6,171 nt of DNA from CAZAGD01 sp964484485 (GTDB taxonomy: Bacteria; Desulfobacterota; SM23-61), in contig CAZAGD010000249.1 of assembly GCA_964484485.1 (NCBI GenBank), forward strand, positions 1 through 6,171. Direction: 5' to 3'. This document shows, piece by piece, positions 1 to 4,601 of the stretch (its first letter is position 1; each line of letters begins with the position of its first letter). The notes under the pieces were generated by a model that saw only the letters and a list, made by a program, of their open reading frames with translations, had not been told where the DNA came from and made no database searches. A program made the position numbers and the translations under genes.

Positions 1-76
1 CAACGATTATGGATAGAAGCGGTGGGTAAATAGCGATAAGCACGCCGGCTAATATGAACATGATGCCAATGACCAT
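1..76 (-). CDS. Small membrane protein, 5' part only (possibly DUF3096-like)
   Basis: The gene starts at an ATG complementary to 74-76 and runs off the left edge after about 25 codons. A perfect AGGAGG ribosome-binding site (complement of 81-86) lies 4 nt upstream of the ATG, which makes the start convincing. The visible peptide begins MVIGIMFILAGVLIAIYPP and continues hydrophobically, so it is a membrane segment with a Pro-Pro turn. This pattern resembles the small two-helix DUF3096 family, but the fragment is too short to be sure. It lies 32 bp after the stop of the glycosyltransferase-cupin gene on the same strand, so the two are probably co-transcribed. Its function is unknown. Confidence 0.65.
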   Translation of the reverse strand, partial: MVIGIMFILAGVLIAIYPPLLSIIV

Positions 77-108
77 AAAACCTCCTCATTGAAAATTTTT
101 GAGTCTCT

Positions 109-1464
109 TTACTTTTTAATCCGTCCATAGTCATCTTCCAAGCGGATGATGTCGTCTTCGGCAAAGTCTTCCCCTCTTTGCACTTCGATAAATACAAGCT
201 GATCCCGACCTATATTTTCTATGCGGTGGGCAGAACCTTGGGGGATATCAATGGCCTCGCCTGGCTTTAAAAAATATTCTTTCCCCTCCAAAGTAACTTT
301 AGCCTCTCCCGCTATTATTAGCCAATGTTCGCTCCGGTATTGGTGCTTCTGATAACTTAGTCTCTTTCCTGGGTCGACCCAGATTTTCTTGGTTTTAAAG
401 GTTTTTTCTTCCCCCAAAACCCGGAATCCTCCCCAAGGCCTTCTTTCTTCTCTTTTTTCTTTATCCAGAATGCGTTTATAAACTTCGATATAAGCTTCAA
501 CCATCCTATCTTGATGAAAACGCTCGGCCACTATCTTTCGGCATCCAGAGCGGTCAATATGAGGTATTTGTTTTAAAGCCGCTAAAGCTTCATCCAAATC
601 GCTTACTATAAAACCGTTCCTCCCCGATTGAATAATTTCTGGAATAGCTCCCAAACCGCGGGCAATAACCGGAGTACCGCAAGCCATGGCTTCGACCAGG
701 CTCAGTCCAAAAGGTTCTTTAAAATTAATTAGATGAATTAAAGCATAAGATTTCCCCAAGAGTTCACTCTTTCTGGCTTGGCCAACTGGTCCGATATATT
801 GAATCAAAGAATTAAGATGAGGCTCAATCTCTTTTTGGTAATATTCTTGGTCTTGAATTATGCCGGCTATGATTAATTTTTTCCCGGCGCGGCGGGCAAG
901 TTCTATGGCTTCGTGCGTTCCTTTGTCTCGATGGATCCTTCCAAAAAAGAGTAGATAATCCCCATGCTCGCCATAAAATTTATATTCGTCCACAGGGATG
1001 CCGTGGTAAATAGTGGCGATATAATCGAGTTCCGGAGATTTGTCAGCCTCACTAATGGCCACGTAATAAGCTTTTTTATTATAATGTTTATACGCAGGTA
1101 AAATTTTGGGGCTGGAAAATCCATGAATGGTGGTGAGCACAGGCGTACGGACAAAGTTAATCCAATTTAGAGGAAGAAAATCAAAATGGTTATGAATAAG
1201 ATCAAATTCTTCGGCCTTTTCAAAAAGATGGGCAATGTGCATTCCTTCCCAAACTTTCGCATCCATATGAGGATCCTCTTCATAAGGGTGGGGACAGATG
1301 GCCTCCAGCTTGGCCGAAGTAATCGAATCCTTGGTAGCAAAGAGCGTCACGTCAATTCCTCGGCGCACCAATCCTTCAGTTAAAATAGAAACTATCCATT
1401 CCCAAGGTCCATAATGGCGGGGAGGAGTTCTCCAGGCTATTGGGCTGAGCATAGCAATCTTCAT
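109..1464 (-). CDS. GT4 glycosyltransferase fused to a mannose-6-phosphate isomerase-type cupin
   Basis: This 451-residue cytoplasmic protein has two domains. Residues 1 to about 335 form a GT-B family 4 glycosyltransferase. The N-terminal Rossmann half contains LIHNHFDF near 89-96. The nucleotide-sugar half has the linker FFGRIHRDKGTHEAI near 173-187 and the EPFGLSLVE E-x7-E motif at 250-258, followed by AMACGTPVIARG. Residues from about 343 form a type II phosphomannose isomerase cupin: PWGGF, PGKRLSYQKH, RSEHW, GEAIDIPQGSAHRIEN, IEVQ and EDDIIRLEDDYGR, with probable metal ligands H374, H380 and E427. The cupin normally ends GDP-mannose pyrophosphorylase/isomerase proteins; here no pyrophosphorylase domain is present. 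The start at 1464 is preferred over an in-frame ATG at 1479 because GGGAGAG (complement of 1471-1477) sits at ribosome-binding distance from it. The likely role is transfer of mannose or a related sugar to a surface glycan or small molecule, with the cupin supplying or sensing a sugar phosphate; donor and acceptor cannot be read from sequence. Confidence 0.9.
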   Translation of the reverse strand: MKIAMLSPIAWRTPPRHYGPWEWIVSILTEGLVRRGIDVTLFATKDSITSAKLEAICPHPYEEDPHMDAKVWEGMHIAHLFEKAEEFDLIHNHFDFLPLNWINFVRTPVLTTIHGFSSPKILPAYKHYNKKAYYVAISEADKSPELDYIATIYHGIPVDEYKFYGEHGDYLLFFGRIHRDKGTHEAIELARRAGKKLIIAGIIQDQEYYQKEIEPHLNSLIQYIGPVGQARKSELLGKSYALIHLINFKEPFGLSLVEAMACGTPVIARGLGAIPEIIQSGRNGFIVSDLDEALAALKQIPHIDRSGCRKIVAERFHQDRMVEAYIEVYKRILDKEKREERRPWGGFRVLGEEKTFKTKKIWVDPGKRLSYQKHQYRSEHWLIIAGEAKVTLEGKEYFLKPGEAIDIPQGSAHRIENIGRDQLVFIEVQRGEDFAEDDIIRLEDDYGRIKK

Positions 1465-1611
1465 AAATTTCTCTCCCATTCGTAAATTTTTTATTTTTAC
1501 TTTTTTATAAAATTTGCCTAATGATCACTTATTAATATTTATGATGACACGGAGAAAGTAATCTTTCAAGCTGCTCCTCCACTTGAAGCTTCAGGAGTTT
1601 TTTTCTCAATG

Positions 1612-1669
1612 CGTAGGGCAAGACTTTATAGCTTGCCGAATATGGCAAGGGACAAGCCCTTGCCCTACG
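1612..1669. repeat. Palindromic repeat element, copy 1
   Basis: The element is bounded by an 11-bp perfect inverted repeat, CGTAGGGCAAG at 1612-1622 and CTTGCCCTACG at 1659-1669. Inside it a second hairpin is formed by CTTGCC (1632-1637) and GGCAAG (1644-1649) around GAATAT. Positions 1625-1669 recur at 1889-1933 with one mismatch in 45. The nested palindrome, the two copies and the intergenic location suggest a REP- or MITE-like non-coding element. No transposase is present in the window. Confidence 0.8.
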
Positions 1670-1677
1670 GGCAAATA

Positions 1678-1725
1678 TGGAATAGTGGAATCATGGAATA
1701 AAGGAATATTGGAATAATGAATTAG
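1678..1725. repeat. Six-unit 8-bp tandem repeat (TGGAATAN type)
   Basis: Six consecutive 8-nt units read TGGAATAG, TGGAATCA, TGGAATAA, AGGAATAT, TGGAATAA and TGAATTAG with no gaps. The GGAAT core is perfect in the first five and degraded in the sixth. It starts 8 bp after the first palindromic element. It has no coding potential (8-bp period, stop codons). It looks like a simple tandem array that arose by slippage, possibly variable in copy number between strains. Confidence 0.8.
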
Positions 1726-1748
1726 TGGGGAAAATGGCGAGGCGGGGA

Positions 1749-1764
1749 GCAGGGCGCAGGGCGC
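1749..1764. repeat. Short GC-rich 7-bp direct repeat
   Basis: GCAGGGC occurs twice in tandem (1749-1755, 1756-1762) and is followed by a partial third unit, GC. It lies between the 8-bp array and the CTCTGTG repeat, in the same non-coding block. No function can be assigned. Confidence 0.5.
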
Positions 1765-1802
1765 ATTAGAGTGCTGTAGTTGGTTAGTGATGCAAATAAT
1801 TC

Positions 1803-1876
1803 ATCTCTGTGTGCTCTGAGTCCTCTGTGGCTTATAAATAAAAATTTCTCTGTGCCCTCGGCGCTCTTGGCAGTGA
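1803..1876. repeat. Degenerate CTCTGTG-type repeat, plus orientation
   Basis: The segment 1803-1831 contains CTCTGTGTGCTCTGAG followed by TCCTCTGTGGC. After an AT-rich spacer a similar phrase (TTCTCTGTGCCCTCGGCGCTC) follows at 1847-1867. The first phrase matches the reverse complement of 3606-3634 at about 22 of 29 positions. It is therefore one member of a dispersed degenerate repeat family shared by both intergenic regions of the window, in opposite orientations. Confidence 0.6.
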
Positions 1877-1888
1877 AACACTTCAGCA

Positions 1889-1933
1889 TTTATAGCTTGC
1901 CGAATATGGCAAGGGGCAAGCCCTTGCCCTACG
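1889..1933. repeat. Palindromic repeat element, copy 2 (left arm missing)
   Basis: These 45 bp match 1625-1669 in the same orientation at 44 positions; the only difference is an A to G in the segment after GGCAAGG. The inner CTTGCC/GGCAAG hairpin and the right arm CTTGCCCTACG are kept. The left arm CGTAGGGCAAG seen in copy 1 is absent here, so this copy looks truncated or diverged on its left side. Confidence 0.8.
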
Positions 1934-2117
1934 TTTGAGGATTTTGTTTGTGCCAAGTGATAATCCTTTGCCCTCTGCCGGACTGCTGCCTTATGATGAC
2001 GAGGAGAACTCCTGGCCTCCTTTGATGCTTAGGTAAAAGAAATTTATGAATAAAGGAAAAGGTTAGGGAAGGAAAAATGAGAAAATTACGGCTTCGCAGT
2101 GGGCTCTAAAAATTATA

Positions 2118-2147
2118 TTGACAAAGATCTTCATTAGTATATATGAT
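2118..2147 (+). promoter_or_regulatory. Sigma-70-type promoter for arsR
   Basis: A perfect -35 box TTGACA (2118-2123) is followed after 18 nt by TATGAT (2142-2147), one base from the TATAAT consensus. The pair lies 31-60 bp upstream of the arsR start codon, in AT-rich DNA, and faces the plus strand. It is the best promoter-like sequence in the window and probably drives arsR and the permease. Confidence 0.75.
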
Positions 2148-2163
2148 TAATTATACATAAATG
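2132..2163 (+). promoter_or_regulatory. Possible ArsR operator, imperfect inverted repeat
   Basis: The sequence from CATTAGTATATATGA to ATTATACATAAATG is an imperfect 32-bp palindrome, with CATT...TATA mirrored by TATA...AATG; about 9 of 16 half-site positions pair. It covers the -10 box and the expected transcription start. ArsR/SmtB repressors usually bind AT-rich inverted repeats in this position and autoregulate, so an operator is plausible. Symmetry in AT-rich DNA is easily produced by chance. Confidence 0.4.
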
Positions 2164-2177
2164 CATGGAGTATTAAT

Positions 2178-2495
2178 ATGGAAGAAAAAGCAATTCGTTT
2201 AAAAGCAGAAGTATTGAAAGCTTTGGCTCAGCCAACCCGCCTGAAGATTTTAGAATGTCTTCGGGACGGAGAGAAATGTATTTGTGAAATTGTGCCCGAA
2301 GTAAATGGAGAGCAGTCCAACATTTCCCGACACATTGCTCTAATGCAGAAGAACCATTTAATTACCACCCGCAAAGATGGGGTAAGAGTAATGGTAAAAG
2401 TAAAAGATCCAGAGGTTTTTGAAATCCTCGATAAAGTAAGTATTTTGTTAAAAAAACAATTAAGAGAACAGCGAAAGCTTTTAGCGGCTATATAG
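2178..2495 (+). CDS. arsR: ArsR/SmtB-family metalloregulatory repressor
   Basis: The 105-residue length is typical for ArsR repressors. The winged helix is clear: LKALAQPTRLKILECL (13-28) opens the fold, GEQSNISRHIALMQKNHLI (44-62) is the recognition helix region, and TRKDGVRVMVKV (64-75) is the wing. Cysteines C34 and C36 in GEKCICEI lie where As(III)-sensing ArsR proteins carry the ELCVCDL motif, so a thiol-coordinated metalloid or soft metal is the likely inducer. C27 may be the third ligand. It should release DNA on metal binding and derepress the permease 46 bp downstream. The start at 2178 is supported by GGAG at 2167-2170. The inducer (arsenic, antimony or another) is inferred. Confidence 0.93.
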   Translation: MEEKAIRLKAEVLKALAQPTRLKILECLRDGEKCICEIVPEVNGEQSNISRHIALMQKNHLITTRKDGVRVMVKVKDPEVFEILDKVSILLKKQLREQRKLLAAI

Positions 2496-2541
2496 AATAA
2501 CGCCTTGGGTGCGAGTTTGATGAAAAGAAAGGAATATAAGG

Positions 2542-3597
2542 ATGAATTTTGTTATCGAGTTGATATATGCTGGCTTAGAAGCCTTAAAAGAATATATTGC
2601 CTTACATGTGCTTACCTGCCTGATTCCCGCTTTTCTCCTGGCTGGGGCCATGGTCACCTTTATTTCCAAAGAAACCATCATATATTATTTGGGGAGTGCC
2701 GCCAATAAACTAAAATCCTTTACTTTGGCCAGTGGAGGAAGTTTTTTTGTCGCCGCCTGCTCCTGCACGGTCATTCCTGTGGCCAGCGGCCTATATTATG
2801 GGGGTAGTGGGGTAGGAGCAGCCTTTATCATTCTGTGGGTTGCTCCGGCCGCTAATATCCTTGCTTTAGTTTACACGGGAGCAATCCTGGGCAAAGAAAT
2901 GGTATTAGTGCGGGTCATCTCTGCCTTGCTCATGGCTTTTGTTGTCGGCTGGGTTATGAGTACGGCGTTCCGCCAAGAAGAACTTAAAAGAGTTGCCGCT
3001 GTGCCCATCAATCCGCAAAGTAAAGGGATAGTGACACGCCCAGACCTAATTCTCTTAATCTTAATAGTGGCTGACCTTTTGGCTCCCAATTACCTCGTTC
3101 AATCAGGTCCTTTTCTGCACAAGGTATATGTATGGGCAGCGGGCATGATTCTTATTGCTTTATACGCTTGGAAAGTTAAATCCCTTGAAGAAATTCGCCA
3201 GTGGATGACCGAAACTTGGTGGTTTGTGCGTATTATCTTTCCCTTGCTTTTAGGCGGCGTTTTTGTAGTAGGAGTAATTGGTAAAATACTTCCCCAGCAA
3301 TGGATAGAACACTGGTTAGGGGGAGCAGGCATCTTCCCGTCATTTTTAGCAACTTTGATCGGGCAAGTGATGTATTTTGCCACTATGACCGAAGCTCCCT
3401 TCGTGCATAAATTATTGGGCATGGGCATGGGTAAAGGTCCAGCTTTAGCCTTAATGCTTACCGGTCCAGGAATGAGCTTGCCCAATATGTTAGCCATAAT
3501 GCGGGTCTTCGGTGTAAAAAAAGGATTAGTTTATATTCCTTTGATAACGATATTAGGAACTTTGGTGGGCTGGTTTACCGGGAATTTTATATTTTGA
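2542..3597 (+). CDS. ArsP_1/DUF318-family permease (YraQ-like)
   Basis: This 351-residue integral inner-membrane protein has about eight to ten hydrophobic segments and a polar cytoplasmic-type loop around 143-167. The motif AACSCTVIPVASGLYYGGSG (71-90) with C73 and C75 is the hallmark of the ArsP_1/DUF318 permease family, and WVAPAANILAL (99-109) follows. The second half repeats the theme with TEAPFVHKLLGMGMGKGP and LTGPGMSLPNMLAI (307-319). Characterised ArsP members export trivalent organoarsenicals; related members are linked to Cu/Zn efflux or are uncharacterised. The paired cysteines suit a thiophilic substrate. It follows arsR by 46 bp and is probably in its operon; AAAGGA at 2528-2533 precedes the ATG. 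It ends with TGA, showing that UGA also works as a stop in this organism. The substrate is not determined. Confidence 0.88.
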   Translation: MNFVIELIYAGLEALKEYIALHVLTCLIPAFLLAGAMVTFISKETIIYYLGSAANKLKSFTLASGGSFFVAACSCTVIPVASGLYYGGSGVGAAFIILWVAPAANILALVYTGAILGKEMVLVRVISALLMAFVVGWVMSTAFRQEELKRVAAVPINPQSKGIVTRPDLILLILIVADLLAPNYLVQSGPFLHKVYVWAAGMILIALYAWKVKSLEEIRQWMTETWWFVRIIFPLLLGGVFVVGVIGKILPQQWIEHWLGGAGIFPSFLATLIGQVMYFATMTEAPFVHKLLGMGMGKGPALALMLTGPGMSLPNMLAIMRVFGVKKGLVYIPLITILGTLVGWFTGNFIF

Positions 3598-3605
3598 ATT
3601 AGAAA

Positions 3606-3634
3606 GCCACAGAGAACACGGAGGACACAGAGGC
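3606..3634. repeat. Degenerate CACAGAG-type repeat (inverse of the 1803 copy)
   Basis: GCCACAGAGAACACGG followed by AGGACACAGAGGC begins 9 bp after the permease stop. Its reverse complement aligns with 1803-1831 at about 22 of 29 positions, including the end CTCTGTGGC. It is purine-biased, has stop codons and no coding context, so it is read as a dispersed intergenic repeat. Confidence 0.6.
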
Positions 3635-3764
3635 TTGCAAAAAATAAAAGAACTACTTTTCAAAAGGGCAAGACATTTTTTAAATTGATTTTGCATTTTT
3701 AGAAAATAATTTCTCTTTACAAAATACTTTCAAACCCTTTAAATTTTATTAAGAAAAAAATGAC

Positions 3765-3865
3765 TTTCACAGAGCTCGCAGAGTGCCCAGAGAAAGAAAT
3801 GAAAAAAATTATTAAAAAATAGAAATTTTTGCTCTATGTTCTCTGCGGGCTCCGCGAGAAATAAA
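3765..3865. repeat. Inverted pair of CACAGAG/CTCTGCG-type repeats
   Basis: The left arm 3765-3795 (TTTCACAGAGCTCGCAGAG then TGCCCAGAGAAA) and the right arm 3832-3865 (CTCTATGTTCTCTGCGGGCTCCGCGAGAAA) are imperfect reverse complements. GAGC-CGCAGAG, the outer TTTC and the inner AGAG are shared once a short gap is allowed. They could fold into a long hairpin with an AT-rich loop. They belong to the same repeat family as 1803 and 3606. Confidence 0.55.
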
Positions 3866-3874
3866 TTTTTGGCT

Positions 3875-3887
3875 GCGGCTTCGCCGC
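3875..3887. repeat. GC-rich hairpin GCGGC-TTC-GCCGC
   Basis: GCGGC (3875-3879) pairs perfectly with GCCGC (3883-3887) around a three-base loop, in otherwise AT-rich DNA 48 bp upstream of the selenoprotein start. No T-run follows on the plus strand. On the minus strand the AT-rich flank (AAAATTTATTTC) is not a clean U-tract either, so a terminator call is weak. It may be another REP-like unit. Confidence 0.45.
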
Positions 3888-3924
3888 GCTGTGGACTCTA
3901 CGGTTAAATTAATTATTCAAAAAA

Positions 3925-3932
3925 GGGAGGAG
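3925..3932 (+). promoter_or_regulatory. Strong ribosome-binding site of the selenoprotein gene
   Basis: GGGAGGAG is almost a perfect anti-16S match, 3 nt before the ATG at 3936 (GGAGG core about 5 nt away). It fixes the start upstream of the in-frame TGA and argues that translation is meant to begin there rather than at any codon after the TGA. Confidence 0.8.
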
Positions 3933-3935
3933 AAG

Positions 3936-4169
3936 ATGAAAAAAATTGAAGTACTGGGGATGGGGTGACCCAAATGCAATCAGCTCGAGGAACGAGCTAA
4001 GGCCGCGGTGAAAGAATTGGGTATTGAAGCTGAAGTTATTAAGGTAAAAGACATAAAGACAATTAGTAGCTACGGGGTAATGATTACTCCAGCCTTAGTA
4101 GTTGATGGAGTTGTCAAGGTAGCCGGGAAAATTCCCAAGGTAGAAGAGATTAAAGAATGGATTAAGTAA
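3936..4169 (+). CDS. Selenocysteine-containing thioredoxin-like protein (redox-active disulfide protein 2 type)
   Basis: The frame from the ATG at 3936 to the TAA at 4167-4169 encodes 77 residues if the in-frame TGA at 3966-3968 is read as selenocysteine (U11). The start is MKKIEVLGMGUPKC; members of this small thioredoxin-fold family (Thioredoxin_3, TIGR00412-like) normally carry CPxC/CxKC here, so U11 replaces the N-terminal, attacking cysteine and C14 is the resolving one. Helix residues QLEERAKAAVKELGI follow. The conserved cis-proline segment ITPALVVDG lies at 50-58, and a final helix KVEEIKEWI completes the short fold. Length and all other family features are intact, so this is not a decayed gene. 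A SECIS-like hairpin lies just after the UGA. The protein is probably a cytoplasmic thiol/selenol oxidoreductase. It lies 24 bp before the DGC gene and downstream of an ArsR-permease pair, a common setting for this family. It needs the Sel machinery, not visible here. Alternatives (pseudogene, sequencing error) are much less likely. Confidence 0.9.
3966..3998 (+). promoter_or_regulatory. Bacterial SECIS element with Sec-encoding UGA
   Basis: The UGA (3966-3968) is followed by C, as is common at bacterial Sec sites. After a 13-nt spacer, AGCTCG (3982-3987) pairs perfectly with CGAGCT (3993-3998) around the five-base loop AGGAA (3988-3992). Nineteen bases separate the UGA from the apical loop, and a G is in the second loop position. 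Both fit the bacterial SECIS consensus bound by SelB. The hairpin lies inside the coding sequence (residues 16-21), as expected in Bacteria. SelB binding itself is inferred. Confidence 0.87.
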
Positions 4170-4193
4170 AAATTATGAGAAAGGAAGGGATAA

Positions 4194-4592
4194 ATGGAAG
4201 AAAAATGTATTTGCGAGGCAAATGAGATATTGATTTTTGCTTGTTCGGGTAGTTCCAATGTAGGCCAAATTGCTAATCTTTCAGCGCTTGAATTAACGCG
4301 TCAAGGAATTGGTCGTATGTTTTGCTTAGCTGGCTTAGGCGGCCACGTAAGCGGAATGGTAGAATCTACCAAAGCCGGCAAATTAATCGTAGCCATTGAT
4401 GGTTGTTCCGTGGCTTGTGCTCAAAAAACAATAGAGCATATTGGTCTGCAACCCGGAGTATATATCCAGGTAACGGACTTAGGAATTGAAAAGAATCATT
4501 CTTTTGATTATCCGCCATCCGATGTTAATAGGTTGGTGGAATATTTAAAAAAGAATATAGGAGCGAAAAGAGCAACTGAAGAGAAGAATTAG
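4194..4592 (+). CDS. DGC-domain putative metal-binding protein
   Basis: This 132-residue soluble protein belongs to the DGC-domain family (COG4273-like), named for the Asp-Gly-Cys seen here at 69-71. Visible features are FACSGSSNVGQIANLSALEL (15-34), C44 in MFCLAGLGGH, and IVAIDGCSVACAQKTIEHIG (65-84) with C71 and C75. Extra cysteines C5 and C7 precede the domain. The conserved C17, C44, C71 and C75 form a probable metal site, usually annotated as zinc; no biochemical role is established. The gene follows the selenoprotein by 24 bp, behind an AAGGAAGGGA ribosome-binding site, and precedes the radical SAM gene by 9 bp. Its co-occurrence with ArsR, DUF318 permeases and small thioredoxins suggests metal handling or a redox partner of the selenoprotein. 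That role is inference. Confidence 0.85.
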   Translation: MEEKCICEANEILIFACSGSSNVGQIANLSALELTRQGIGRMFCLAGLGGHVSGMVESTKAGKLIVAIDGCSVACAQKTIEHIGLQPGVYIQVTDLGIEKNHSFDYPPSDVNRLVEYLKKNIGAKRATEEKN

Positions 4593-4601
4593 GTCCAAAT
4601 T

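Larger units (their letters stand above)
1480..2100. other. Repeat-rich intergenic region without a gene
   Basis: No open frame with a ribosome-binding site and recognisable protein is seen on either strand. The stretch separates the minus-strand glycosyltransferase from the plus-strand arsR gene and is filled with repeats, listed separately: a two-copy 45-bp palindromic element, six 8-bp tandem units, a GCAGGGC doublet and a CTCTGTG-type degenerate repeat. A short palindrome AGGAGAACTCCT lies at 2002-2013. No convincing promoter for the minus-strand gene was found. The AT-rich DNA at 1485-1545 is the likeliest place for it. Confidence 0.75.
3598..3935. other. Intergenic region with degenerate repeats
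   Basis: No protein gene is seen. The stretch is AT-rich (3635-3760) and holds three members of the CACAGAG/CTCTGTG repeat family plus a GC-rich hairpin, listed separately. No canonical terminator follows the permease stop, and no confident promoter precedes the selenoprotein gene. It is therefore unclear whether arsR-permease and the downstream genes form one transcript. The region ends in a strong ribosome-binding site. Confidence 0.7.

Noticed and set aside
903..1383. Open frames on both strands inside the glycosyltransferase region (903-1154 minus, 1186-1383 plus)
   Set aside because: They overlap the well-supported gene in other frames and show no recognisable domain.
1574..1604. Rho-independent terminator (CTCCT...AGGAG followed by seven T)
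   Set aside because: The stem is only about 5 bp with a long loop, and no plus-strand gene lies upstream to terminate.
1612..1933. CRISPR array
   Set aside because: There are only two repeat copies, in a 264-bp offset with no regular spacers, and the sequence between them contains unrelated simple repeats.
2481..3497. Minus-strand frames (2481-2681, 2871-3089, 3099-3497) and the plus-strand frame 2505-2708 over the permease
   Set aside because: They are shadows of the permease, whose motifs and membrane segments are unambiguous.
3966..3968. TGA read as Trp or Gly under an alternative genetic code
   Set aside because: The permease ends at TGA at its normal family length, tryptophan is encoded by TGG in every gene, and no other gene has an internal TGA. 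A Cys-equivalent position plus a SECIS hairpin favours selenocysteine.
3936..4169. Thioredoxin-like gene as a nonsense-mutated pseudogene
   Set aside because: The rest of the frame is intact, the ribosome-binding site is strong, the only stop replaces the catalytic Cys, and a well-placed stem-loop follows. Random decay would not produce this combination.
4070..4258. Minus-strand 62-codon frame over the end of the selenoprotein gene
   Set aside because: It overlaps antisense to two supported genes and has no family resemblance. It appears only because the true frame is broken by TGA for a standard caller.
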